This document shows positions 36,968 to 47,210 of a stretch of DNA of 64,000 bases, one piece after another. Position 1 is the stretch's first letter. Every line of letters begins with the position of its first letter. The position numbers were made by a program, and so were the translations under genes. The notes under the pieces are model-generated. The model was not told the origin of the DNA and ran no database searches. It saw nothing but the letters and a program-made list of their open reading frames with translations. Origin of the DNA: Colwellia sp. M166. Its GTDB lineage: Bacteria > Pseudomonadota > Gammaproteobacteria > Enterobacterales > Alteromonadaceae. Location: assembly GCF_024585285.1 (NCBI RefSeq), contig NZ_CP040755.1, positions 3,844,001 to 3,908,000 on the forward strand, read 5' to 3'.

Positions 36968-37143
36968 TCTGTCATTTTAGTCTCTGCTATTAGCTAATTT
37001 TTGAGATCACAAGGTGAAAAGTGTTCGGTGTAGTTATTTACATTAACAATTTTCAACGATGTTAGGTTAAAAGTTAGCTATAGCCCCTTGGGTTGCTTTG
37101 AGAAAGCGTCAATCTTTGTTGTCTACAGGATGTAGATACTTAG
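36955..37143 (+). repeat. Dispersed repeat, long copy
   Basis: The ends match 30716-30804. Between them lies an extra segment bounded by two TTAGCTA direct repeats (36990-36996 and 37074-37080). The left end supplies the stop codon of the truncated gene. Confidence 0.75.
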
Positions 37144-37253
37144 GTTCAATCTGGAACTGTGAACCTGTGCCGCTAAACCTTTGAAACTTTACTGAGTGGA
37201 AGAAAATTATTGGTTTGGCGTTCGCATTAAGGAGCTGCGTTATTGAAAAGTCG

Positions 37254-37568
37254 ATGATTGAAGCTTTAATTATTTTATTCTTTGCTGTTTTACCTTGTGG
37301 TATTTCTGGTTATTTGATCGCCTTTAAAGGGCGCAGAGGCCTAATTTCAGGCTACAAGGAAAGTAATTTTTCTGATCCTCAAGCCTTTGGTAAAAGTGTT
37401 GGAATAAGTTTATTGTTACTTGCGATGTTTTTAGCATTTATTGCTTACTTTTGGCAGTTAAAGCTCCTAAATGAAAGGCAAATGTCTTCCGGTGTTTTTC
37501 TACTGGTCATTGCGGTATTGTTAAATTACTTTTATGGCTATGTTAAGTACCGTAAAAAAAATAACTAG
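37254..37568 (+). CDS. Small membrane protein, DUF3784-like
   Basis: This 104-residue protein has three hydrophobic helices. After the first comes KGRRGLISGYKESNFSDPQAFGK, a loop similar to DUF3784 proteins, where an I-A/S-GY motif follows the first helix. I chose the ATG at 37254. An AAGGAG lies further upstream (37229-37234), so a longer form starting near 37242-37248 with a rare start codon is possible. Function unknown. Confidence 0.65.
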   Translation: MIEALIILFFAVLPCGISGYLIAFKGRRGLISGYKESNFSDPQAFGKSVGISLLLLAMFLAFIAYFWQLKLLNERQMSSGVFLLVIAVLLNYFYGYVKYRKKNN

Positions 37569-37850
37569 CCGCGGAGCTTTATTTTTTATTCATGAGCGTG
37601 TTTTTATCTGTTAAATTTTAAGCTGAGATGTTTTGAATTTATCTTTGAGAAAAGCACTTTTCACTCAATGCTGTATTAACCCATTTTGTTATGTCGTCAG
37701 TTTTTATGGTAAGTTTATTAACTCAATTTATAAATGCTTAAATGCGTAACTTTAAGTTAAATTATTATATAACAGGTGTTTATAATTTTTTTCTGATAGT
37801 TTTTAAACATTTTACTCCTTTCTATGCTCTCTTTTTCATCATCGCTTTGT

Positions 37851-37877
37851 AAAATCATTAAAATCATTAAAATCATT
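37851..37877. repeat. 9-bp tandem repeat, three units
   Basis: AAAATCATT occurs three times in succession without mismatch. Confidence 0.8.
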
Positions 37878-37987
37878 TTGTTAACCTGAAAGGCTTAATA
37901 GACGTATTATTTGTCATTTTCTGACTAATTTTTATCGCTGAATCATTGTCTTAATAATAAAATTGTCATTATCATAAAAAAACATTT

Positions 37988-38011
37988 AGACGTCTATACG
38001 TTTAGAGGTTG
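37988..38011 (+). promoter_or_regulatory. Tandem MetJ boxes upstream of metA
   Basis: The perfect consensus AGACGTCT is followed directly by ATACGTTT and AGAGGTTG, three contiguous 8-bp boxes. MetJ with S-adenosylmethionine binds such arrays cooperatively. The array touches the likely -35 box, as needed for repression. Confidence 0.85.
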
Positions 38012-38039
38012 ACATAGCTAGAAATCCAAGTCACATTAT
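38009..38039 (+). promoter_or_regulatory. Probable metA promoter
   Basis: TTGACA at 38009-38014 is a perfect -35 box; CATTAT at 38034-38039 is a possible -10, with a spacing of 19. It overlaps the last MetJ box by three bases. Confidence 0.5.
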
Positions 38040-38121
38040 AGGCAGGTAAAATTTGTTGGTAATAATGCTGTTTTTCAGCGTTACCTTATACTTTAAGAAT
38101 ATTTGATATTAGGTTAGTACT

Positions 38122-39072
38122 ATGCCCATTAAGATCCCCAATGAACTGCCAGCTTTGACGATTTTAGATCATGAAAATATTTTTGTGATGTCTGAACGCC
38201 GTGCTGCTGATCAAGAAATTCGTCCAATGGAAGTGGCAATTCTTAACTTAATGCCGAATAAAATCGAAACCGAAGTGCAAATTTTGCGCATGTTGGCGAA
38301 TACTCCGTTGCAAATTAATGTCGAATTTGTCCGTATACATGCCAATGAATCTAAAAATACACCGCAAGCGCATTTAGATAACTTTTATCGCTTATTTGAT
38401 GATATTAAACATAAACAATATGATGGTTTGATTATTACCGGTGCGCCACTAGCATTGCTTGATTATCAGCAAGTGACCTTTTGGGATAAAATTTGCCAAG
38501 TGTTTGACTGGGCAGAGCAAAACGTGACATCAACGATGTTTTCTTGCTGGGCTGCCCATGCTGCGCTCTACCATCATTATGGTTTAAAACGACATTTGCG
38601 TGAGCATAAGCTTTCAGGGGTTTATCGTCATCGTTGTTTAAAACCGAAAGAGCAACTAACCCGAGGCTTTGATGAAAGCTTTAATGTGCCACACTCCCGT
38701 TATGGTTATATTGATAAAGCTGATTATCAAACGTTAGATAATATAGAAATATTGGCTGAGTCAGATGATGCTGGGGTTTATTTAGCGGCCAGTAAAAACA
38801 AACAACAAGTTTACCTAACCGGGCATCCAGAATATGACGCTTCGACTTTGAGTGAGGAATACTTTCGAGATCTTGATACTGGCGGACATGCTGCAAAACC
38901 TGATAATTACTTTACTGATAACGACCCTAAAAGTGATACCGCAAACACGTGGCGTAGCCATGGCAGTTTACTTTTTACCAATTGGTTGAACTATTACGTT
39001 TATCAAATTACGCCGTATCAATTAGATGCAGACCATATTAAAGCCATTCATCCAGGGAAATCCCGTGTCTAA
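38122..39072 (+). CDS. metA: Homoserine O-succinyltransferase (MetA)
   Basis: MetA activates homoserine at the first committed step of methionine synthesis. The protein has 316 residues. The catalytic triad is visible as Cys142 (FSCWAAHA), His235 and Glu237 (GHPEYD). Residue 111, which sets acyl-CoA preference in this family (Gly for succinyl, Glu for acetyl), is Ala here (TGAPLALLD), so a succinyl donor is more likely but not certain. The gene has MetJ boxes upstream and overlaps the metH start by eight bases, so the two enzymes are made from one message. Confidence 0.95.
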   Translation: MPIKIPNELPALTILDHENIFVMSERRAADQEIRPMEVAILNLMPNKIETEVQILRMLANTPLQINVEFVRIHANESKNTPQAHLDNFYRLFDDIKHKQYDGLIITGAPLALLDYQQVTFWDKICQVFDWAEQNVTSTMFSCWAAHAALYHHYGLKRHLREHKLSGVYRHRCLKPKEQLTRGFDESFNVPHSRYGYIDKADYQTLDNIEILAESDDAGVYLAASKNKQQVYLTGHPEYDASTLSEEYFRDLDTGGHAAKPDNYFTDNDPKSDTANTWRSHGSLLFTNWLNYYVYQITPYQLDADHIKAIHPGKSRV

Positions 39073-42000
39073 GTCAGAAAACTCTCAAGCAAAAGTGCTG
39101 AAATCTTCCTCTTATGGTTTATTACAAGCGCAGTTAGCAAAACGCATTCTTATTTTAGATGGCGCAATGGGTACGATGATCCAAGCCTATAAATTTGAAG
39201 AGCAAGATTATCGTGGCGAACAATTTGCCGATTGGCATTGTGACGTTAAAGGTAATAACGATATGTTGGTGCTGACGCAACCTGACATTATTAAAGCCAT
39301 TCATTGTGAATATCTTGAAGCGGGTGCTGATATTCTTGAAACGAATACCTTTAACGCTACGACGATTGCCATGGCTGATTACGACATGGCAGCGCATAGT
39401 GCTGATATTAATTTCAAAGCCGCGCAGCTAGCACGTGAAGTGGCGGATGAATTCACCGCTAATAATCCAGATAAGCCACGCTTTGTTGCCGGTGTTTTAG
39501 GGCCAACCAATAGAACTTGTTCAATATCGCCAGATGTCAATGATCCTGCTTATCGAAATGTCACTTTTGATGAGCTTAAAGATGCTTACATTGAGTCGAC
39601 CCATGCCTTGATTGATGGCGGCAGCGATATTATTTTGATTGAAACTATATTCGATACCTTAAATGCTAAAGCAGCTATTTTTGCTGTTGAGACCGTTTTT
39701 GAAAGTCGCGGTGAACGTTTACCGGTGATGATATCAGGCACGATTACTGATGCATCAGGTCGAACCTTGTCAGGGCAAACAACGGAAGCTTTTTATAACT
39801 CTTTACGGCATGCTAAGCCGATTTCATTTGGTTTGAACTGTGCGCTTGGTCCGGTTGAGTTACGTCAGTATGTCGAAGAATTAAGTCGTATTTCAGATGT
39901 CGCGGTATCTGCGCATCCTAATGCTGGTTTACCGAATGCTTTTGGTGAGTATGACTTTACTGTTGAAGACATGGATCAGCATGTTGCGGAATGGGCAAAT
40001 GCTGGGTTTTTAAATATTATTGGTGGCTGTTGTGGTACCACGCCGGCACATATTAAAGGTATGGCCGATGCAGTGGCGAGCATTGCACCGCGAGCAATTA
40101 ACGCTAAAGAAATTGCTTGTCGTTTATCGGGCTTAGAAGCCTTAACCATTAAAACAGACAGCTTATTTGTTAACGTCGGCGAGCGCACCAATGTTACCGG
40201 CTCTGCGGTTTTTAAACGCTTAATCACCGAAGAGAACTACGACCAAGCGATAGCCGTTGCTTTACAGCAAGTGGAAAATGGCGCACAAATTATCGATATC
40301 AACATGGATGAAGGCATGTTGGACTCACAAGCGGCTATGGTGCGGTTTTTAAATTTAATTGCCGGTGAGCCTGATATTGCCAAAGTGCCTATTATGCTCG
40401 ACTCATCTAAATGGGATATTTTAGAAGCGGGTTTAAAATGCATTCAGGGTAAGGGGGTTGTTAACTCTATTAGCTTGAAAGAAGGCGAGGATAACTTCCG
40501 TCAGCAAGCAGAGTTGTTACGCCGATATGGTGCCGCTGTTATTGTCATGGCCTTTGACGAAAAGGGCCAAGCAGATACGCGTGAGCGCAAGTATGAAATA
40601 TGTCATCGTGCCTACGATATTTTGGTGCATGAAATTGGCTATCCTGCTGAAGATATTATTTTTGATCCGAATATTTTTGCTGTCGCTACCGGTATTGAAG
40701 AGCACAATAATTATGCACGCGACTTTATTGACGCGGTAGCGGACATTAAGCAAAACTTGCCGCATGCGATGATCTCAGGTGGCGTGTCTAATGTTTCATT
40801 TTCATTTCGTGGTAATAATCCAGTACGTGAAGCCATTCATGCAGTGTTTCTTTATCATGCAATAAAAAATGGTATGGATATGGGCATAGTGAATGCTGGT
40901 CAATTAGCTATTTATTCTGATATTCCAGATAACCTGCGTTTAGCGGTTGAAGATGTTATTCAAAACTCCGATGATGGCGCCACTGAACGTTTGCTCGACA
41001 TTGCTCAAGAATATCGTGGTCAAGCGGGTAGTCAAAATAGTAAAGCCGATTTAACTTGGCGTGAACTGCCGGTTAAAAAGCGCCTAGAGTATTCTCTTGT
41101 TAAGGGAATTAATGAATTTATTATTGAAGATACTGAGGCCGCTCGACTAGAGGCAACTAGACCTCTAGATGTTATTGAAGGGCCATTAATGGATGGCATG
41201 AATGTCGTTGGTGATTTGTTTGGTGCTGGCGAAATGTTTTTACCGCAAGTGGTAAAATCAGCCCGGGTAATGAAGCAGGCTGTGGCGCATTTAAATCCTT
41301 TTATTGAAGCGGAAAAAACTGAAATAAAATCGAATGGTAAGATACTGTTAGCGACAGTAAAAGGTGATGTTCATGATATTGGTAAAAATATTGTTGGCGT
41401 TGTGCTGCAGTGTAATAATTACGAAATTATCGATTTAGGCGTTATGGTTTCGTGTGAAGATATTTTACGCGTTGCACGTGAAGAAAAAGTCGACATTATA
41501 GGTTTATCGGGTTTGATCACGCCATCACTCGATGAAATGGTTCATGTCGCGAAAGAAATGAAGCGTCAGGAGTTTGAATTACCTTTACTGATCGGCGGTG
41601 CTACTACCTCAAAAGCTCACACGGCGGTTAAAATTGAGCCGCAGTATGAACATCCTGTCGTTTACGTTCCTAATGCCTCGCGTTCAGTGTCAGTGGTAAG
41701 CACATTGCTTTCTGATGAAAACCGAGCCGGTTTCGTTGAGCGACAAAAAGCTGAATACGTGAAAGTACGCGAACGTCATTATAAAAAAGGTCCACGTTCG
41801 AGTTTAATTTCGCTAAAAGATGCTCGTGCCAATGCGGTACCCATTAGTTTTGACCATTACACCCCTAAAGTACCCAATAAATTAGGTGTAACGGTACTTG
41901 ATAATATCGATTTAAATATCGTGAGAAATTATATCGATTGGACGCCATTTTTTATGACTTGGCAGTTATCGGGCAAGTATCCGTTGATTTTGCGTCATGA

Positions 42001-42787
42001 AGTGGTGGGCGAAGAAGCCACTAAGCTATTTAACGATGCTAATGCTATGTTAGATGATGTTATTAATAATAAAAAGTTAACCGCTAAAGCGGTGTTTGGT
42101 TTATTTCCGGCTAATCGTGAGCAAGATGATTTACAGCTTTATACTGATGAATCGCGCACGGAAAAGTTAATGAAACTGCACCAATTACGTCAGCAAAGTA
42201 AAAAACCAGCAGGGCAATTTAACCGTTGTTTAGCTGATTATGTTGCTGATAAAGCCTCAGGTGTTGATGATTATGTTGGCGCTTTTGCGGTATCAGCCGG
42301 TTTTGGGGTTGAAGCGTTAGTAAAAGCTTTTGATGCCAAGCATGATGATTACAACAGTATCTTAATTAAAGCCGTTGCTGATAGACTCGCCGAAGCTAGC
42401 GCTGAGTATTTACATGAGCAAATTCGTAAAGAGTATTGGGGTTACGCAGCGGATGAAAATCTTGATAACGACAGTTTAATTCGCGAAAAATACCAAGGTA
42501 TACGTCCTGCGCCAGGTTATCCAGCCTGTCCTGAACATACCGAAAAAGGCTTGTTGTGGCAGTTACTCAACGTGGACGAAAATATTGGTATGGAGCTAAC
42601 TTCAAGTTTTGCTATGTGGCCAGGCGCTGCGGTTAGTGGCTGGTACTTTGCACACCCAGACTCGAAATATTTTGCCGTCGCTAAAGTGGCGCAAGATCAA
42701 GTAGAAAGCTATGCTGCACGTAAAGAAATGACCATGCCGCAGGCCGAACGTTGGTTATCAGCTAACTTAGATTATGAGCCATCGTAA
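39065..42787 (+). CDS. metH: Cobalamin-dependent methionine synthase (MetH)
   Basis: MetH transfers a methyl group from 5-methyltetrahydrofolate via cobalamin to homocysteine. Four modules are present in 1240 residues (E. coli 1227). The homocysteine/zinc domain has GLNCALG and [10 protein letters not shown]. The folate domain begins [12 protein letters not shown]. The B12 domain has [11 protein letters not shown], with His770 as cobalt ligand. The C-terminal reactivation domain has [13 protein letters not shown] place the start at the GTG at 39065, which has AGGGA upstream and overlaps the end of metA; an in-frame ATG at 39026 lies within metA without such a site. Expression should follow the metA MetJ boxes. 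Confidence 0.96.
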   Translation: MSKSENSQAKVLKSSSYGLLQAQLAKRILILDGAMGTMIQAYKFEEQDYRGEQFADWHCDVKGNNDMLVLTQPDIIKAIHCEYLEAGADILETNTFNATTIAMADYDMAAHSADINFKAAQLAREVADEFTANNPDKPRFVAGVLGPTNRTCSISPDVNDPAYRNVTFDELKDAYIESTHALIDGGSDIILIETIFDTLNAKAAIFAVETVFESRGERLPVMISGTITDASGRTLSGQTTEAFYNSLRHAKPISFGLNCALGPVELRQYVEELSRISDVAVSAHPNAGLPNAFGEYDFTVEDMDQHVAEWANAGFLNIIGGCCGTTPAHIKGMADAVASIAPRAINAKEIACRLSGLEALTIKTDSLFVNVGERTNVTGSAVFKRLITEENYDQAIAVALQQVENGAQIIDINMDEGMLDSQAAMVRFLNLIAGEPDIAKVPIMLDSSKWDILEAGLKCIQGKGVVNSISLKEGEDNFRQQAELLRRYGAAVIVMAFDEKGQADTRERKYEICHRAYDILVHEIGYPAEDIIFDPNIFAVATGIEEHNNYARDFIDAVADIKQNLPHAMISGGVSNVSFSFRGNNPVREAIHAVFLYHAIKNGMDMGIVNAGQLAIYSDIPDNLRLAVEDVIQNSDDGATERLLDIAQEYRGQAGSQNSKADLTWRELPVKKRLEYSLVKGINEFIIEDTEAARLEATRPLDVIEGPLMDGMNVVGDLFGAGEMFLPQVVKSARVMKQAVAHLNPFIEAEKTEIKSNGKILLATVKGDVHDIGKNIVGVVLQCNNYEIIDLGVMVSCEDILRVAREEKVDIIGLSGLITPSLDEMVHVAKEMKRQEFELPLLIGGATTSKAHTAVKIEPQYEHPVVYVPNASRSVSVVSTLLSDENRAGFVERQKAEYVKVRERHYKKGPRSSLISLKDARANAVPISFDHYTPKVPNKLGVTVLDNIDLNIVRNYIDWTPFFMTWQLSGKYPLILRHEVVGEEATKLFNDANAMLDDVINNKKLTAKAVFGLFPANREQDDLQLYTDESRTEKLMKLHQLRQQSKKPAGQFNRCLADYVADKASGVDDYVGAFAVSAGFGVEALVKAFDAKHDDYNSILIKAVADRLAEASAEYLHEQIRKEYWGYAADENLDNDSLIREKYQGIRPAPGYPACPEHTEKGLLWQLLNVDENIGMELTSSFAMWPGAAVSGWYFAHPDSKYFAVAKVAQDQVESYAARKEMTMPQAERWLSANLDYEPS

Positions 42788-42836
42788 TATTGCGGCTGTT
42801 AAATAGGCTTGGTAGCTATGTAGGGTAGAGGAAAAT

Positions 42837-42868
42837 AATAAATGCAGAATTTATGTTCTGCATTTATT
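42837..42868. terminator. Hairpin between convergent metH and radA
   Basis: AATAAATGCAGAA pairs with TTCTGCATTTATT (13 bp) around a 6-base loop. The T-tract is imperfect on both sides, but position suits a shared terminator. Confidence 0.6.
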
Positions 42869-42933
42869 CATTGTGAATATCGAGTTGCTTGAAGATTTTT
42901 AAGCGCTATTTACTAAGTACTTCTTACTAAACA

Positions 42934-44322
42934 CTATTTAATGAGCTCAATTAATTCATGAATGGTTTTTAGCGGGGTTATTTTCGCCCCTAAACCTTCC
43001 ATCGACTTATGATAGTTACGAAAGGGAATAAATATTTCCGTGAAGCCATGTTGAGCCGCTTCTTTTACCCGAGGAACGCCACTATCAATTGGGCGCACGT
43101 CACCATTTAAACTTAGCTCTCCCATAATGCAGGTGGTTCTTGGGATAACAAATTCATTCAAACTACTTAACAGCGCCGTGACTAGGGCGAGATCAATACA
43201 GGTTTCTGATTCATCTATTTTTAGCCCGCCAATAATATTAAAAAAGGTATCGTGATAAATTTTGGTTTTGGTATGTTTACGTAAAATTCCGGTTAGCATT
43301 TTGATCCGGTTCATATTTAAGCCAACACAAACCCGTTGTGGAAATTCAGCTTCGGTTTCTGTGGTTAAACATTGGATTTCAAGTAATAAATTTCGGTTAC
43401 CTTTTCTGATACAAGTAATAGCAGAGCCGGGGGATTCGGTGCTTGAGCCCGATAAAAATATCTCACTCGGGTTATCAACACTGAGCATGCCGCGCTCGCA
43501 CATTTTAAAAATACCGACAGTGTCTATGTCACCAAAACGGTTCTTATTGGCACGCAAGGTTCTTATTTGGCCATCGTTGGTATCGATATGGAGCAGGGCA
43601 TCAACAATATGTACTAAGGTTTGTGGCCCTGCAATTTCATTGTTTTTATTAACATGGGCAATAAGAAACATAGTAACGTTATTTTGTTTACAGTATTGCG
43701 TTAGTGCTTGAGCGGCACTTTTTACTTGTGAGGGGGAGCCTGGACTGCCATTGGCATTATCGGTAACAACGGCTTGAATGGAGTCAATCACGGCAAATTT
43801 TATTTTCTTTTGTTCTAACTCTGCAATAATGGCTTCAACACTGGTTTCGGATAATAAATACAATTCGTCAGGGTTATAATCAAGCTTTAAACGTTGCACG
43901 CGGTTTTTGAACTGTGAAAGTGATTCTTCAGCTGTACAATAAAGTGAGGGCATGAGCTGCGACATACGAGCGACTAAATCGGAAAGTAATGTGGTTTTCC
44001 CCGCGCCAGGATCACCTGAGATTATATTGACTGAGCCAGTAGTTACACCGCCACACAATACACGATCCAGTTCACCTATACCGGTAAGTTGTTTTTCCGC
44101 CTCAGTTGATTCAACTTCATTAATTTTTTTTGAACCACCACCGGTACCACCGGCATAACCGCCAGTTGAAATACGACTTTTAGTTGCACTTTTACTCTGG
44201 TTAGCTGGGATTTTCATTTCTGTTAAGGTATTCCATGCTCCACATCTACATTGCCCTTGCCAACGCGGGTAGTTCATACCGCAATCGGTACAAACGAATT
44301 CTAATTTTGCTAACTTTGCCAT
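42934..44322 (-). CDS. radA: DNA repair protein RadA
   Basis: RadA is a RecA-related branch-migration ATPase helping recombinational repair. The protein has 462 residues (E. coli 460). It shows a zinc finger (CTDCGMNYPRWQGQCRCGAW), a Walker A motif (GDPGAGKTTL), the RadA-specific KNRFG motif (RANKNRFGDID) and a C-terminal Lon-protease-like domain (IMGELSLNGDVRP). The second cysteine pair of the finger reads CRC rather than the usual C-x-x-C, one residue short. The gene is monocistronic here and not linked to serB as it is in E. coli, although serB is only three kilobases away. Confidence 0.95.
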   Translation of the reverse strand: MAKLAKLEFVCTDCGMNYPRWQGQCRCGAWNTLTEMKIPANQSKSATKSRISTGGYAGGTGGGSKKINEVESTEAEKQLTGIGELDRVLCGGVTTGSVNIISGDPGAGKTTLLSDLVARMSQLMPSLYCTAEESLSQFKNRVQRLKLDYNPDELYLLSETSVEAIIAELEQKKIKFAVIDSIQAVVTDNANGSPGSPSQVKSAAQALTQYCKQNNVTMFLIAHVNKNNEIAGPQTLVHIVDALLHIDTNDGQIRTLRANKNRFGDIDTVGIFKMCERGMLSVDNPSEIFLSGSSTESPGSAITCIRKGNRNLLLEIQCLTTETEAEFPQRVCVGLNMNRIKMLTGILRKHTKTKIYHDTFFNIIGGLKIDESETCIDLALVTALLSSLNEFVIPRTTCIMGELSLNGDVRPIDSGVPRVKEAAQHGFTEIFIPFRNYHKSMEGLGAKITPLKTIHELIELIK

Positions 44323-44701
44323 TTGGCTACCTATTTTCTAAATTTAAGTATTTTAACCTAATACACGTTATACGTGAGTTGAAATTATGACAAAACGTGA
44401 GTTGAAATTATGACAAAAAGCTGGCGCAATAAATGATGGGATCGCCGTTTGTCAGGGATGAAATTATTATGCTGTAATTTTTATAATTATATTCAACGCG
44501 TTAGTTAAATTAATTTCAGTGCTCAGTTTTACTTTTTTTGTTACTACTTTACAGGTATAGTTTTTGCTTAACATACCCAATGTTTACTCATTAATGTTAA
44601 TCTTAAATGTTATTGTGGTGTTAATTAGCTATTAAGCCATTTATACTTAGGATTAATATACGATGAGTAGTTTTCTTTATTGTAAAGATATTGACGCGTA
44701 A
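44323..44701. other. Intergenic region between divergent radA and PilZ gene
   Basis: These 379 bases hold an exact 23-bp tandem duplication (44372-44417) near radA and otherwise show no gene. No clear ribosome site precedes the PilZ gene ATG. Confidence 0.5.
44372..44417. repeat. 23-bp exact tandem duplication upstream of radA
   Basis: The unit starting ACGTGAGTTGAAATTATGAC occurs twice back to back, 50-95 bases before the radA start. Confidence 0.85.
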
Positions 44702-47149
44702 ATGAATAAAGATTTTTCAAAATATCAAAAAATTATCGATGAATTCAGTGGCCAGGTCTTAACAAGTGACTTTGAAGCTAGGTTTATTGCTGCCACGAAA
44801 AAAATCCCGAAAACTGAACGCTTTCTGTTAAAAATGGAGTTAAAGCGCTTAGCTGCACCATGCACACGTTTAATCGACTTACGTGGCCATGTTGACGGGG
44901 AGTGTAAAGCCTTTGAACACGAAGAGAGAACACACTACTTAGATGCAGTTGCTAGCCGCGTGTTTACTGAAGCGTTTACACGTTACAATGGCTATACCTT
45001 TGGTGTTTACGAAGCAACCATGAACACTGAAAATAATTTTCGGGTTATTTATCAAAAAGAGAAACTAAAGGCCAGCTTAACCTCACAAGTAGACGCTGCA
45101 AAAACATTCGAAAAATCACAATGTCCGGCAAAATTTTATAGTTTTGGTCCTTACTATAATCGTCGTGAAGAGCGAATGAATTTTGCTGTGGCAATTCAGG
45201 TATCGTTAAGTAATGGTATTAGTTTTGAATGTACCAGTTCAGATATTAGCGTTAGTGGTTGTAAATTTAGAATTAGTGGCTTTAAGCCTATTAAAATCGG
45301 CATGCAACTGACGTTGCGTTTTCGAGGTTTGGAAGAAGAGTTTCAGTTTGGTGCTGATAGTACTTTTATCTATGAAGTAAAAAATATCACTACATTAGAC
45401 AATGTACAGTTAGTCGGAGTCCAAAGGGTTGTTGATAAAAAACCGCGCCCAGACGGTTTTAGACAATTTCTTGTTGGTTTTATTCAAGGCAATAAACGCC
45501 GATATAAAATTAATTTAGATAATACTATTAGTGCATTACAGTCACGTAGTTATGAGCAATATGTTCTTCCTAAATCAAATGAACTCCCTGTTTTTTTTGA
45601 AAAAAATGATGAAGTATTAACACCAAAATACGCATTAACTTGTAATAATAATCAAGGTTTATATCAATATTGGCAAGATGAAAAGCGTTATTCGACTCTA
45701 TATTGCTTAATGACACCAGAGCGAATTGAGCGACTTAAGCAGTTAGCTGTATCAGGTAAGCCTTTATTGGTTTTTAGCTTTATTCATAAAAGCCAAGGCA
45801 AGTCTTATTTCTATACCGCTGATGAATTGCAATTGGCTGAAGATAAAGATTTTATGTTGCAATTTTTAGGCTTTGCAGCAGCAAAAGAGAGTTTTTCAAT
45901 TATTCAACTGTCTCTGTTGGATGTCTTTTCACGTCGTGCTGAATCACTTTTAACATTATCAAATACCATTGCTAAACAAAATGAATATTTGAATACCCCA
46001 GTATCTGACGAAGTCAAAGCTTTACTTGCGAAAACGCCTTATATCGTTGTGGCAAGCGAGGTAACAGATAGTGAAAGCATACAGGCATACCAGTCACTGT
46101 CTTATGAAGGTATTAACACCGTTAAACTGAAAAACTTCGGTCATAAACGGCTCAGTAAACCATTTAGTGTTGATGAAGTTGGTATCAATTATAAAAACCA
46201 ACGTCAAGAATTACGCTTTACTTATAAAACGCCAGCACATGTTAAAATTGAAAATGTTATGTGGCAAGGGGTTTCACATGACTTTTCTAAATCAGGGTTA
46301 AAAGTTGAACTAGATAAGTCGACGATTTTGAGTAAAGGAGATATTGTTTATGTTAGCTTTCCGGCCTTACAAAAAATCACCTCTGCATTTGATTTATCTG
46401 GTTTACCGTACGAGGTTATGCGCTTAAATGCGGCAAAAACAGTGGTTAATTTACGCGTATATGTCGAAAAACATCAACATATTGGGCGTAAGTTCTTTAA
46501 AGCCTTGATTGATAAAAATCGCGATAAGTTAACGCCAGATGAATATGCTATGTCTAGCCCAGGTTTAGCAAAAGCATTGCGTAATATCTACAGTGCGAGT
46601 TCAGCATTATCATCTATTATCGTGCAAACCAGTGGTAGTCGTTATAAAGCAGAAGTGATTGCGGGCGGAGATTACGGTAGTAAGTTAATGTCAGCGTTGA
46701 AGCAACTCAGTGATCTTGATGGCTATTACAACTTATACCCTGTTTTTGGTCATGCTGATATTATGGCTAAACTGACTGCTAAGTTAAAGAAAAAGCAAAG
46801 CACCGATGGCGCAAGCACGGAGCTAATTTATATTGCTATTAATACCAGTGTTGAAGTGGTGGAGAAAGCGATAACGATCAAGCTTGCCTCAGAGTTCGCC
46901 AATGACAAAGTAAAAGAGTTTTTTATTCATCAAGCTTTGAAAAAAGGTAAGTTTTTCTGTGTCATGATGAAATTGTCACGAGCTAGCGAACCTGACATGG
47001 CTCATCTGCATCCTGAACTCAGTTATATTAGCTCATATGCTATTCATCGCGGCAAACAAATTGAACAAGATATTTTCAGTGTTGCCGGCGTTGGACAAAT
47101 TTTTGATATAACCCATGAAGTGCTTTTTCGTTATCAACTGATGCGGTAA
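44702..47149 (+). CDS. Large protein with two PilZ domains (c-di-GMP binding)
   Basis: This 815-residue protein has no signal peptide or membrane helix. The first PilZ domain starts with RREER at 154 followed by DISVSG, and the second with RQELR at 501 followed by DFSKSG. Both keep the RxxxR and (D/N)xSxxG motifs that bind cyclic di-GMP. The N-terminal 150 residues (ELKRLAAPCTRLIDLRG) and the parts between and after the PilZ domains form conserved but unnamed regions. It is likely a c-di-GMP effector; the diguanylate cyclase elsewhere in this window need not be its partner. Confidence 0.85.
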   Translation: MNKDFSKYQKIIDEFSGQVLTSDFEARFIAATKKIPKTERFLLKMELKRLAAPCTRLIDLRGHVDGECKAFEHEERTHYLDAVASRVFTEAFTRYNGYTFGVYEATMNTENNFRVIYQKEKLKASLTSQVDAAKTFEKSQCPAKFYSFGPYYNRREERMNFAVAIQVSLSNGISFECTSSDISVSGCKFRISGFKPIKIGMQLTLRFRGLEEEFQFGADSTFIYEVKNITTLDNVQLVGVQRVVDKKPRPDGFRQFLVGFIQGNKRRYKINLDNTISALQSRSYEQYVLPKSNELPVFFEKNDEVLTPKYALTCNNNQGLYQYWQDEKRYSTLYCLMTPERIERLKQLAVSGKPLLVFSFIHKSQGKSYFYTADELQLAEDKDFMLQFLGFAAAKESFSIIQLSLLDVFSRRAESLLTLSNTIAKQNEYLNTPVSDEVKALLAKTPYIVVASEVTDSESIQAYQSLSYEGINTVKLKNFGHKRLSKPFSVDEVGINYKNQRQELRFTYKTPAHVKIENVMWQGVSHDFSKSGLKVELDKSTILSKGDIVYVSFPALQKITSAFDLSGLPYEVMRLNAAKTVVNLRVYVEKHQHIGRKFFKALIDKNRDKLTPDEYAMSSPGLAKALRNIYSASSALSSIIVQTSGSRYKAEVIAGGDYGSKLMSALKQLSDLDGYYNLYPVFGHADIMAKLTAKLKKKQSTDGASTELIYIAINTSVEVVEKAITIKLASEFANDKVKEFFIHQALKKGKFFCVMMKLSRASEPDMAHLHPELSYISSYAIHRGKQIEQDIFSVAGVGQIFDITHEVLFRYQLMR

Positions 47150-47152
47150 GTT

Positions 47153-47188
47153 AACGCTGGCTAACGGTGTTTATCGTTAGCCAGCGTT
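47153..47188. terminator. 14-bp perfect hairpin between convergent PilZ and serB genes
   Basis: AACGCTGGCTAACG pairs fully with CGTTAGCCAGCGTT around an 8-base loop. No T-tract on either side, so it is a mRNA end structure or Rho-assisted terminator for both genes. Confidence 0.6.
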
Positions 47189-47210
47189 CCCCTTAGCTTA
47201 TTCGCTAGCG

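Larger units (their letters stand above)
37569..38121. other. metA upstream region
   Basis: These 553 bases contain a 9-bp tandem repeat (AAAATCATT three times, 37851-37877), MetJ boxes and a probable promoter. The left 280 bases show nothing recognisable. Confidence 0.6.

Noticed and set aside
32749..38121. Genomic island or new defence system
   Set aside because: The interval is AT-rich with fossils and hypothetical genes, but has no integrase, att site, tRNA boundary or recognisable defence domain; evidence is insufficient to call an island.
40517..40765. Minus-strand and other-frame ORFs inside metH
   Set aside because: The metH reading frame is conserved throughout; the others are shadows.
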